Shown here: piece after piece, positions 8,346 through 15,322 of the stretch | Layout: each line of letters starts with the position of its first letter | Numbering within the stretch: position 1 is the first letter of the stretch | Source: Flaviramulus sp. | GTDB taxonomy: Bacteria; Bacteroidota; Bacteroidia; Flavobacteriales; Flavobacteriaceae | NCBI RefSeq assembly: GCF_013001275.1 | Contig: NZ_JABDMV010000046.1 | Location: 1-39,287 of the forward strand | Length of the DNA: 39,287 nt | Direction of reading: 5' to 3' | Made by a program: the position numbers and the translations under genes | The notes under the pieces: generated by a model | What the model was told of the DNA's origin: nothing | Database searches by the model: none | Seen by the model: the letters and a program-made list of their open reading frames with translations, nothing else

Positions 8346-9128
8346 TTATGGTAAGGCGTACCAATCTAATTGTATTACCTCAATATTGGCATTAGAATCA
8401 TTTACAATATTTTTAAACTTTGCAACATCACTCAAGCCATCTGTTCCTCTATAGTGATAAGGATATACTTGTTTAGGTTTAAATTCTAAAACCGCGTCTG
8501 CAGCACTTTCAACGGTCATTGTATAAGGTAAATTCATACAAACAAAAGCCTTATCAATATCTTTTAATGCTCTCATTTCAGGAATGTCTTCAGTATCTCC
8601 AGAGAAATAAACCCGCTCTTCGCCAAAAGTGAAAACATAACCATTCCCTCGTCCTTTGCTATGGAACTTTAATGCTTCCTCCCGTAAATTATACATTGGA
8701 ATAGCTTCAATTTTAAACTTACTAAATGTTTTTATTTCACCATTATTAATTGTAATACTTTTTGGCCTTAATTCTTCAGGTAATTTATCCACAACAGCTT
8801 TTGGCGCGATAATTTGTGTATTACTTAAATCTAAGGCATTAAGGGTTTCTAGTGCCAAGTGATCATAATGAATATCAGTAATTACAACATAGTCCGGTTT
8901 ATTAAAAGTGGCATAAGGGTCTGCACCAAGTGTTGGATCAATGTAAAGGGTTTTACTCCCATATTCAATAACCGCACTAGCATGACTAATGGGATTAATT
9001 TTTAGGCTATCCGTATTTTTATTTTCAGTAACAACTATTAATTCTTCATCAACTGATTTTTCTTCTTTCTGTTTACAATTAGAAAAACACAAAATAGATA
9101 ATAGTAAAATAATAACTTTAAATTTCAT
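8346..9128 (-). CDS. Metallo-beta-lactamase-fold hydrolase, lipoprotein (UlaG-like)
   Basis: This protein of about 260 residues starts at the ATG at 9128; the frame continues to 9173, but the later start gives a proper lipoprotein signal (KVIILLLSILCFSNC, Cys near residue 17). The MBL fold is seen in SHASAVIEYGSKTLYIDPTLG, then the metal motif TDIHYDHLALETL, a YFSGDTED strand (the bridging Asp) and YPYHYRG near the C-terminus. The first His of the usual HxHxDH is replaced by Asp, which I believe recurs in this UlaG-like group. Family members hydrolyse varied phosphodiester, lactone or amide substrates. Export as a lipoprotein places it in the periplasm or outer membrane. Specificity cannot be read. 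Confidence 0.85.
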   Translation of the reverse strand: MKFKVIILLLSILCFSNCKQKEEKSVDEELIVVTENKNTDSLKINPISHASAVIEYGSKTLYIDPTLGADPYATFNKPDYVVITDIHYDHLALETLNALDLSNTQIIAPKAVVDKLPEELRPKSITINNGEIKTFSKFKIEAIPMYNLREEALKFHSKGRGNGYVFTFGEERVYFSGDTEDIPEMRALKDIDKAFVCMNLPYTMTVESAADAVLEFKPKQVYPYHYRGTDGLSDVAKFKNIVNDSNANIEVIQLDWYALP

Positions 9129-9329
9129 TAGCCAAAGTATTGTGGTTTGTATAAAGGTAATTTTTTCAATCATATTAAAAAAATGTATGGAAATTATAAT
9201 TGTGGTATTCTCAAATTATCAGATTGTTTTAGAATTGAAAACAGAGAAAGTAACTGTTTAATTGCTTTTAGAAATGATATTTTTTATCGAAATTGGTTGC
9301 TTATAATTAATTGTAACTGCTTAAAATTT

Positions 9330-9914
9330 ATGAAAAACAATCTTAAAAATATTGCTCATAAAATTCTTTCAAAAGAATGGGCCACTTTATTGAGAATTGA
9401 TTACGATTTTCAATTTAAAGATGGTACTTGGAAACGGTTATCTCGAGAGAGTTATGACAGGGGCAACGGAACAAGTATTTTACTTTATAACAAATTAAAG
9501 AGTAGCGTTATTTTAACCAAGCAGTTTAGAATGCCAGCTTATTATAACAATAATAGCGATGGGTTGTCAATAGAGGTCTGTGCAGGGGCACTTGATAAAA
9601 ATGAAGTTCCAGAAGTTTGTATAACTAGAGAAGTAGAAGAAGAAGTTGGGTATAAGATTAATAGACCGAAGAAAGTTATGGAATGTTATATGTCGCCAGG
9701 AGCAGTAACAGAAAAGATGTATCTCTTTATTGCGGAATATAGTGATGATATGAAAGTAAATGATGGTGGCGGTTTGGAAAGTGAAAATGAAGAAATTGAA
9801 GTGCTCGAAATTCCTTTTTCTAAAGCAATAGCAATGATTGATTCTTTTGAAATTATTGATGCCAAAACAATTCTGCTTTTACAATATGCGGAAATCCATA
9901 AGTTGTTTCATTAG
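9330..9914 (+). CDS. Nudix hydrolase (ADP-sugar / GDP-mannose pyrophosphatase type)
   Basis: This 194-residue Nudix enzyme starts at the ATG at 9330; an open frame extends back to 9147 but overlaps the divergent lipoprotein start and has implausible composition. A full Nudix box is present, Gx5Ex7REUxEExGU, as GALDKNE then REVEEEVGY (about residues 106-130). Upstream, SILLYNKLKSSVILTKQFRMPAYY is the N-terminal sheet domain typical of the NudF/NudK subgroup, which splits nucleoside diphosphate sugars such as GDP-mannose or ADP-ribose. The YMSPGAVTEKMYLFIAEY segment after the box also matches that subgroup. It stands alone between divergent and convergent neighbours. The class is well supported; the actual substrate is inferred. 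Confidence 0.88.
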   Translation: MKNNLKNIAHKILSKEWATLLRIDYDFQFKDGTWKRLSRESYDRGNGTSILLYNKLKSSVILTKQFRMPAYYNNNSDGLSIEVCAGALDKNEVPEVCITREVEEEVGYKINRPKKVMECYMSPGAVTEKMYLFIAEYSDDMKVNDGGGLESENEEIEVLEIPFSKAIAMIDSFEIIDAKTILLLQYAEIHKLFH

Positions 9915-9933
9915 AGCTAATGTTTTATTTAAA

Positions 9934-10398
9934 TTACAGTAGTAACTCCATTTTAATATCGCTACGTTTATAAGGGCTATTTGGCTCAACAGGAATTTCT
10001 ATAAACCCATATTTTCTATATATATAGATGGCGTTTGTTAAAGTAGTATTGGAATAAAGTATAAGCTTTGGTAACCCAATATTTTTGGCATAATCTATAC
10101 AATGCTGCATCAATTTTTGTCCAAATTTATGTCCACGGTAATTAGGAGAAACAGCCATTTTAGTAAGTTCAAAAAGTCCTTCATTACCAACAGGCATTAA
10201 AGCTACGGTTCCAACAACAATATCATTTAATTTAACAAAAAAAATATAGCCGCCTTTATTTATAATATATTTTTCTGGATTTCTTAAAACCTCCTCATCA
10301 TAAGGCTCAACATAAAAAAATGTTTCCAACCATTCTTTATTTAAGGAGTAGAAGTCATTTTCATATTTCTTATCAAAAGTTATGATTTCAACGGTCAT
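9934..10398 (-). CDS. GNAT family N-acetyltransferase
   Basis: This 154-residue protein has a complete GNAT fold: a hydrophobic strand GGYIFFVKLNDIVVGTVALMPV, the AMAVSPNYRGHKFGQKLMQHCIDYA acetyl-CoA loop (RGHKFG, about residues 95-100) and a C-terminal LILYSNTTLTNAIYIYRKYGF motif. The start overlaps the end of the upstream ureohydrolase gene by 11 bp, so both are in one operon. The substrate of the acetyl transfer is unknown; these stand-alone GNATs usually modify small amines or peptides. Family assignment is firm. Confidence 0.88.
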   Translation of the reverse strand: MTVEIITFDKKYENDFYSLNKEWLETFFYVEPYDEEVLRNPEKYIINKGGYIFFVKLNDIVVGTVALMPVGNEGLFELTKMAVSPNYRGHKFGQKLMQHCIDYAKNIGLPKLILYSNTTLTNAIYIYRKYGFIEIPVEPNSPYKRSDIKMELLL

Positions 10399-11407
10399 TC
10401 GCTTTTATAAAATCGGTTATTAAAAAGGTAATCAATTTTCCAATTTGATTTGCTGACTTTTTAGTTGGTGCTGCTTCACAAATATGTAAATAAGTTGCAT
10501 TTTGATGTTTGCCAAAATAATTCAAAAACCTTCGGGTTTTATTTACGCTAAAACCACTAGGAGTCATCGCACTACTTGGTATGTTTTCAATAGCATCACA
10601 ATCTATTTCTATACCAAATGAACTAGTGGAAACATAGTTTAATGCTAATTCCAATTCGTTTTTAAGTTTTATTTCTTTTCTAATTTCTAAATTTTCAAAT
10701 GTATTATATTTTATGTTTTTTGTTTTATCTAGCATTTTTAAAAGATTGGCTGATGTATAATTTTCATGCAGGCCAAAAATGAAATAGTTTCTCAAAAATC
10801 CTTCTGAACACGCGTAGCTAAAACCATTCCCGCTATGTCGGCCTTCTTCAGGTCTAAAATCAGAATGAGCATCAAAATTAATAACATTAATAGGTTTACT
10901 TAATGCCAAACTAGAGCCTTTAATATTTCCGTATGCATTATTATGTCCGCCTCCAATTATAATAGGTTTTTTACCTGCAGAAACAATTTGGAAAATTATT
11001 TCGGATACAGATGCGTCTATAGATTCAACTATTTGGTGAGCTTTTTGAATATCTTTTTTTTTGGAATTATCTAATTTAGAAACCTCTAGTAATTCATTCG
11101 TAAAATCTAAATGTCCTAAAATTAAAACCTTATTTGCTTTTGTATATTGGTTATTTTGAATATTTAATAATATTTTTAAAGTGGCATCCCATGCCTTGGA
11201 AGTACCTGTATTTCCTAAGTTTGCGAACACACCAACATCTTCTGGCAACCCTAAAATTACATACGTAACATCCAAATTTTTAAGTTGACCGTATATATTT
11301 GAAATGCTGGTTAATATTTGAACGTTTTGACCAAATTTGGATTCACCTTTACGTTTGTTTAGTAATTTATTTCGAGTAGTATTATTAAATAAAACTAGGT
11401 TATCCAT
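10388..11407 (-). CDS. Formimidoylglutamase-like ureohydrolase (arginase family)
   Basis: This 339-residue protein belongs to the arginase/agmatinase/formimidoylglutamase superfamily with a binuclear manganese site. Metal-binding motifs are in order: GGGHNNAYG (about residues 151-159), NFDAHSDFRP (about residues 178-187) and EIDCDAIE (about residues 278-285), with the conserved PSSAMTPSGFS after it. The closest fit is the flavobacterial formimidoylglutamase, the last step of histidine breakdown (N-formimino-glutamate to glutamate and formamide). The other hut genes are not nearby, so a different guanidino or formimino substrate is possible. An overlapping GNAT gene follows. The fold is certain; the substrate is only probable. 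Confidence 0.82.
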   Translation of the reverse strand: MDNLVLFNNTTRNKLLNKRKGESKFGQNVQILTSISNIYGQLKNLDVTYVILGLPEDVGVFANLGNTGTSKAWDATLKILLNIQNNQYTKANKVLILGHLDFTNELLEVSKLDNSKKKDIQKAHQIVESIDASVSEIIFQIVSAGKKPIIIGGGHNNAYGNIKGSSLALSKPINVINFDAHSDFRPEEGRHSGNGFSYACSEGFLRNYFIFGLHENYTSANLLKMLDKTKNIKYNTFENLEIRKEIKLKNELELALNYVSTSSFGIEIDCDAIENIPSSAMTPSGFSVNKTRRFLNYFGKHQNATYLHICEAAPTKKSANQIGKLITFLITDFIKANDR

Positions 11408-11520
11408 GAAATTAATAAGTTTAGAGTATTAAAAATACGTCAATATTTATTTACAGCATAAAAAAACATAGTATTAAAATTTAACAAAAATTGACATTAA
11501 AACACTAAAAACAAGTAATT

Positions 11521-12405
11521 ATGGAAAACAACACAAGTAGTAAAGGTCTTAAAATTGCATTAGGTATTGCAGTAGTTTTATTTTTAGGAACTGGTTTTTA
11601 CACCATGAATCTTTACAAAAGTACTAGCGAGGACAAAAAGGAATTAACTGAACAAAAACAGTTAGTTATGAATGATTTAAATGCAATGGCTAAACAATAT
11701 GATGAAGCTATTGGTGAAAATGAAGTTGCGAATGAAAGCTTAATAGAAGCAAGATCGCGAATTCAAGGGTTAATTGATTCATTAAAAATTTCTGAAACTA
11801 ACGTTAAGAGTTTATGGAGATATAAACAAAAATATGCGTCGCTTCAAAAAGAAATGGATGTATTGTTAGCTCAAAATGATTCTTTACGTGTTGAGAATTC
11901 TTATTTAGCTACGTCTTTAGATAGTACTCGTGTTCGTTTAGAAGAGCGTACTATTTTTACAGATTCTTTATTAGTACAAAACAATGCGTTAGCTGAAGTT
12001 GTTTCTGATGCATCTGTATTATCAGCTGTAGATTTAAAAGCTTCAGGTGTCATAGTAAGAACATCTGGAAAAGTTATTCCAACAGAAAGAGCTGGTAGAA
12101 GTGATAAAATAAGAGTTTGCTTTATAGTAGCAAAAAACAAATTAATACAAGCTGGAGATCAAGAATTATATATTCAAGTTATCGACCCTAAAAACAATAC
12201 TTTAGGATTAAATGAACAAGTACAATTTGGTAATAAAACATTAAACTACAGTATAATTAGTAAGTTTAATTACGAAAATGCAAACCTTAATATTTGCGAA
12301 TTCGTTGAAGCTTTAGATGATGCTGATTTTGCAAAAGGACGTTATTTTGTTAACGTATTTAATGAAAAAGATTTAGTTGCTACTTCAGAGTTTACTTTAA
12401 AGTAA
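11521..12405 (+). CDS. Membrane-anchored coiled-coil protein, unknown function
   Basis: This 294-residue protein has one N-terminal transmembrane helix (residues 10-29) followed by a long heptad-rich helical region (about residues 33-165, with many E, Q, L and S residues) and a C-terminal beta-rich domain (about 170-294) that starts at ASGVIVRTSGKVIP. Topology suggests a periplasmic coiled coil. I recall similar flavobacterial proteins being labelled 'chromosome partitioning protein ParA', but there is no Walker motif here, so that name would be wrong. No functional motif is visible. The gene is monocistronic and ends at a clear terminator. Its coding status is secure from its length, composition and coherent domain layout. 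Confidence 0.85.
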   Translation: MENNTSSKGLKIALGIAVVLFLGTGFYTMNLYKSTSEDKKELTEQKQLVMNDLNAMAKQYDEAIGENEVANESLIEARSRIQGLIDSLKISETNVKSLWRYKQKYASLQKEMDVLLAQNDSLRVENSYLATSLDSTRVRLEERTIFTDSLLVQNNALAEVVSDASVLSAVDLKASGVIVRTSGKVIPTERAGRSDKIRVCFIVAKNKLIQAGDQELYIQVIDPKNNTLGLNEQVQFGNKTLNYSIISKFNYENANLNICEFVEALDDADFAKGRYFVNVFNEKDLVATSEFTLK

Positions 12406-12432
12406 TATATTGGTATAACACTTTATTTAATT

Positions 12433-12461
12433 AGCCTCAAACTTTTAGTTTGGGGCTTTTT
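12433..12461 (+). terminator. Rho-independent terminator after the coiled-coil protein gene
   Basis: An 11-bp stem AGCCTCAAACT / AGTTTGGGGCT with one G-T pair and a TTT loop, followed by a run of T. It lies 27 bp after the stop. Confidence 0.85.
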
Positions 12462-12528
12462 TTTGCTTAAAAAATTTATTATAACAAACACGTAAATAAA
12501 TCACCATAAATTTAATTAAAATACAAAA

Positions 12529-12675
12529 ATGTCATATGAAATAGCGCCAATAAACAAAGAAATACGCAAATTGAAGGGAAAATTGCGGTCTCAGGAGTAA
12601 TAGGTGTAATTTTACGATGATTTAATAATTAAGAAACAATTTAAATCAAATGAGATGTATTCACTTTTGGTGTAG
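12529..12675 (+). pseudogene. Possible decayed small gene (frameshifted)
   Basis: An ATG at 12529 opens a 23-codon frame (MSYEIAPINKEIRKLKGK...). A protein-like continuation, IAVSGVIGVIL, appears in another frame from 12582, and a third, YDDLIIKKQFKSNEMY..., from 12613 to a stop at 12675. Read together across two shifts they would make a roughly 49-residue protein with one hydrophobic stretch. This is the only structure I see in the roughly 320-bp gap between the coiled-coil gene and the Crp gene. It may be chance; no homolog is recognised. Confidence 0.25.
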
Positions 12676-12724
12676 TATCTTAACGAAATAACAACATGTA
12701 CAATTTTACCATAAATTTATAATA

Positions 12725-13300
12725 ATGAATCCGAATGTTGAATATTTAAATTCATTTGTTAACGTTTCAGAAGAAATGGTAAATGAACTTAAAAAAATTT
12801 CTGTTCTTAAAAAAATAGATGCTGGAACTGAATTGGTAAAATTAAATGAAGTACCTACTAAACTATATATGCTATTATCTGGTCTTATTAGATGCTATTT
12901 AAGTACCGAATCTGGAAAAAATTTCAATAAAAGTTTTTACTTACCACTTAGTTTTGTAGGTGCCCTTACCGCATTACTTCACAAAGAACCTTCGAAGTTT
13001 GTGTTTGAGGCCCTAGAAGACAGTGAAGTTTATGAAATAGATTTTGATAAATTTATGAATTTGTGCCAAAATAATCCAGAGATAAATACGATGTATTCAC
13101 GGATTTTAGAAGCAATTTACACGAAATATGAAAAGCGTTTAATAGATTTAATATCGTTAAATGCTACAGATCGCTATTTAGAATTAAAAAAACAAATACC
13201 TAATGTTGATAAATTAATTCATCAATATCATATTGCTTCTTTTTTAGGAATAACAGCTGTGCAATTAAGTAGAATTAGAAAGAAAATTGATAGTGATTAA
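12725..13300 (+). CDS. Crp/Fnr family transcriptional regulator
   Basis: This 191-residue protein has an N-terminal cyclic-nucleotide-binding-like beta roll (about residues 20-115: AGTELVKLNEVPTKLYMLLSGLIRCYL and the FYLPLSFVGALTAL segment) and a C-terminal helix-turn-helix (about 165-186: HQYHIASFLGITAVQLSRIRKKI). It lacks the four-Cys iron-sulfur ligands of Fnr, and the beta roll lacks a full cAMP-contact arginine-serine pair, as is common for Bacteroidota members of this group. These proteins are usually small-signal-responsive regulators. It is a single gene. The target genes are unknown. Confidence 0.88.
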   Translation: MNPNVEYLNSFVNVSEEMVNELKKISVLKKIDAGTELVKLNEVPTKLYMLLSGLIRCYLSTESGKNFNKSFYLPLSFVGALTALLHKEPSKFVFEALEDSEVYEIDFDKFMNLCQNNPEINTMYSRILEAIYTKYEKRLIDLISLNATDRYLELKKQIPNVDKLIHQYHIASFLGITAVQLSRIRKKIDSD

Positions 13301-13332
13301 CAAATGTTAACCATTATAAAGTAGCTAAATTA

Positions 13333-13340
13333 TATCTTTG
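13333..13340 (+). promoter_or_regulatory. Orphan -7 box upstream of a terminator
   Basis: TATCTTTG matches TAnnTTTG, but no protein gene starts downstream on this strand before the terminator at 13395-13423. The -33 region has only TTA at 13307. This may mark a short transcript (see findings) or be chance. Confidence 0.35.
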
Positions 13341-13394
13341 ATATGATTTCCTTTTTAGAAAAAATATGAGGATTGATAGCTAACCAACCAAAAA

Positions 13395-13423
13395 AAAAGC
13401 AGATAATTTAATTATCTGCTTTT
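13395..13423. terminator. Bidirectional terminator between crp-type gene and fumC
   Basis: A long A/T-flanked inverted repeat, AAAAGCAGATAATT / AATTATCTGCTTTT, with A runs on the left and T runs on the right. It can end both the rightward Crp-side transcript and the leftward fumC transcript. Confidence 0.8.
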
Positions 13424-13445
13424 TCATATAAATAAGTCATTAAGC

Positions 13446-14843
13446 TTATTTTAAGCCACCAACCATATCTTCTGGCCTTACCCATTTATCATATTCATCA
13501 GCTGTAACATAGCCTAAATTAATAGCTTCTTCTTTTAAAGTCGTACCATTTTTATGTGCCGTATTAGCAATTTCGGCAGCTTTATAGTAGCCTATTTTAG
13601 TATTTAATGCTGTAACTAACATTAACGAATTATTTAAAAGTTTTGTAATTACCTCTTGGTTTGGTTCAATACCTATTGCACAGTTTTCATCAAAACTAAC
13701 ACAGGCATCGCCAATTAATTGAGCAGAATGTAAAACATTAGCTGCCATAACAGGCTTAAATACATTTAATTCATAATGACCTTGTAATCCACCAACAGAA
13801 ATTGCAACATCATTTCCAATAACTTGCGCACAAACCATTGTTAATGCTTCACATTGCGTAGGGTTTACTTTTCCAGGCATAATCGAACTTCCAGGTTCAT
13901 TTGCTGGTATAATTATTTCACCAATACCACTTCTGGGACCAGAAGCCATCATTCTAATATCATTTGCAATTTTATTTAATGAAACTGCCAATTGTTTTAA
14001 AGCGCCATGAGTTTCCACCAAGGCATCATGTGCCGCTAGGGCTTCAAATTTATTAGGAGCTGTTATAAATGGTAATCCAGTAAATTCTGCTATATATTCT
14101 GCCACACGCTTGCTATAGCCTTTAGGAGTGTTTAAACCCGTTCCTACTGCTGTACCACCTAAAGCCAATTCACTTAAATGAGATAACGTGTTTTGTAATG
14201 CATTTAAACCGTGATCTAATTGTGCTACATAACCAGAAATCTCTTGCCCTAATGTTAATGGCGTAGCATCCATGAGGTGTGTTCTGCCAATTTTCACAAT
14301 ATTTTTAAAGGCATCAGATTTTTTTTGAAGCGTGTCACGTAATTGCGTCACTCCCGGTATTGTAGTTTCAACTATTTTTTTATATGAGGCAATATGCATT
14401 CCAGTAGGGAAGGTGTCGTTTGATGATTGCGATTTGTTAACATCATCATTGGGTTGAATAACTTTTTCTCCCTCACCTACAATACGTCCAGCTATTTGTT
14501 GCGCTCTGTTAGCGATGACTTCATTAACGTTCATATTACTCTGTGTACCCGAACCTGTTTGCCATATGACCAATGGGAATTGATCATCATGTTTCCCTTC
14601 TAAAATTTCGTCACAGACAGTAGCAATTAAATCTCTTTTTTCAATTGGTAGTATTCCAGACTCACAATTTGTATAAGCCGCTGCTTTTTTTAAATATGCG
14701 AATCCATATATGATTTCAAGTGGCATTGAAGCAGGAGCTCCTATTTTAAAATTATTTCTAGAGCGTTCAGTCTGTGCTCCCCAAAGTTTATCTGCAGGCA
14801 CTTTTACTTCGCCCATAGTATCTTTTTCTATTCTAAAACCCAT
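13446..14843 (-). CDS. fumC: Class II fumarate hydratase
   Basis: This TCA-cycle enzyme reversibly hydrates fumarate to L-malate; it is iron-independent and tetrameric. Its length of 465 residues is typical. The family signature [16 protein letters not shown] is present (about residues 317-332), along with the substrate-binding [17 protein letters not shown] (about residues 97-113) and [16 protein letters not shown] (about 188). The start ATG at 14843 is supported by a -7 box 26 bp upstream on the same strand. It shares a terminator with the Crp-type gene. The assignment is firm, since aspartase and argininosuccinate lyase differ in these motifs. Confidence 0.97.
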   Translation of the reverse strand: MGFRIEKDTMGEVKVPADKLWGAQTERSRNNFKIGAPASMPLEIIYGFAYLKKAAAYTNCESGILPIEKRDLIATVCDEILEGKHDDQFPLVIWQTGSGTQSNMNVNEVIANRAQQIAGRIVGEGEKVIQPNDDVNKSQSSNDTFPTGMHIASYKKIVETTIPGVTQLRDTLQKKSDAFKNIVKIGRTHLMDATPLTLGQEISGYVAQLDHGLNALQNTLSHLSELALGGTAVGTGLNTPKGYSKRVAEYIAEFTGLPFITAPNKFEALAAHDALVETHGALKQLAVSLNKIANDIRMMASGPRSGIGEIIIPANEPGSSIMPGKVNPTQCEALTMVCAQVIGNDVAISVGGLQGHYELNVFKPVMAANVLHSAQLIGDACVSFDENCAIGIEPNQEVITKLLNNSLMLVTALNTKIGYYKAAEIANTAHKNGTTLKEEAINLGYVTADEYDKWVRPEDMVGGLK

Positions 14844-14868
14844 TTTAATTATTGTTTAATTAGCATTA

Positions 14869-14876
14869 CAAAGTTA
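14869..14876 (-). promoter_or_regulatory. fumC -7 box
   Basis: On the minus strand the bases read TAACTTTG, an exact TAnnTTTG match 26 bp before the fumC ATG. I find no TTG at the ideal distance for a -33 element. Confidence 0.5.
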
Positions 14877-15032
14877 AGTTTTTTAACATGGTTTTTGGCA
14901 TCATGTAAATTACTTTTTCCAAGAATATCCAAGATTTATTCCGAGCATTATAATTTCTAAAAACAGAAATTTTAAATAATTTCATCACTTTATTTAGATT
15001 AACAACCCTGTTAATAATTTTTAAATTTACTA

Positions 15033-15063
15033 TTGTTTAGCAATACCTGTTGTATTATCTTTG
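15033..15063 (+). promoter_or_regulatory. Promoter of the 57-residue membrane protein gene
   Basis: TTG at 15033-15035 and TATCTTTG at 15056-15063 are separated by exactly 20 bp, matching the Bacteroidota consensus. The ATG of the small gene follows 29 bp after the -7 box. Confidence 0.7.
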
Positions 15064-15092
15064 CGTATATATTATAAATACAAGTTACATTT

Positions 15093-15266
15093 ATGTTTGA
15101 ATTTGATCAATATTTAGGCTTTTTAGCATTTTTAACAATCTTAACACTTGGGTTTTGGTTAATGATATTTTTATTAACCTTTGTAATCCCTTATTGGATT
15201 GGAGGATCTTTGATTGAAAGAATTAAGGAAATTAGAGATGCAAGGAAAGCGAAACGTGATTCATAG
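15093..15266 (+). CDS. 57-residue single-gene membrane protein
   Basis: This short gene begins MFEFDQYLGFLAFLTIL, carries one or two hydrophobic stretches (about residues 9-20 and 22-38, LGFWLMIFLLTFVIPYWIGG) and ends in a charged tail (IERIKEIRDARKAKRDS). It is below most gene-finder length limits. Coding is supported by a consensus promoter 30 bp upstream, an ATG, and a strong terminator 22 bp past the TAG. The membrane segment plus basic amphipathic tail resembles small regulatory or stress membrane peptides. I do not recognise a family and give no function. Confidence 0.6.
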   Translation: MFEFDQYLGFLAFLTILTLGFWLMIFLLTFVIPYWIGGSLIERIKEIRDARKAKRDS

Positions 15267-15287
15267 TAAACTTAAAAATATATTATA

Positions 15288-15317
15288 AAAAAAGGAAGCT
15301 AATTAGCTTCCTTTTTT
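15288..15317. terminator. Bidirectional terminator between small gene and TonB-linked receptor
   Basis: A perfect inverted repeat, AAAAAAGGAAGCTAA / TTAGCTTCCTTTTTT, 15 bases per arm. The A run on one side and T run on the other let it end both convergent transcripts. Confidence 0.9.
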
Positions 15318-15322
15318 ATATG

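Noticed and set aside
9147-9329. N-terminal extension of the Nudix gene
   Set aside because: It overlaps the divergent lipoprotein start region and contains implausible Asn/Cys-rich residues; the ATG at 9330 starts just before the family core.
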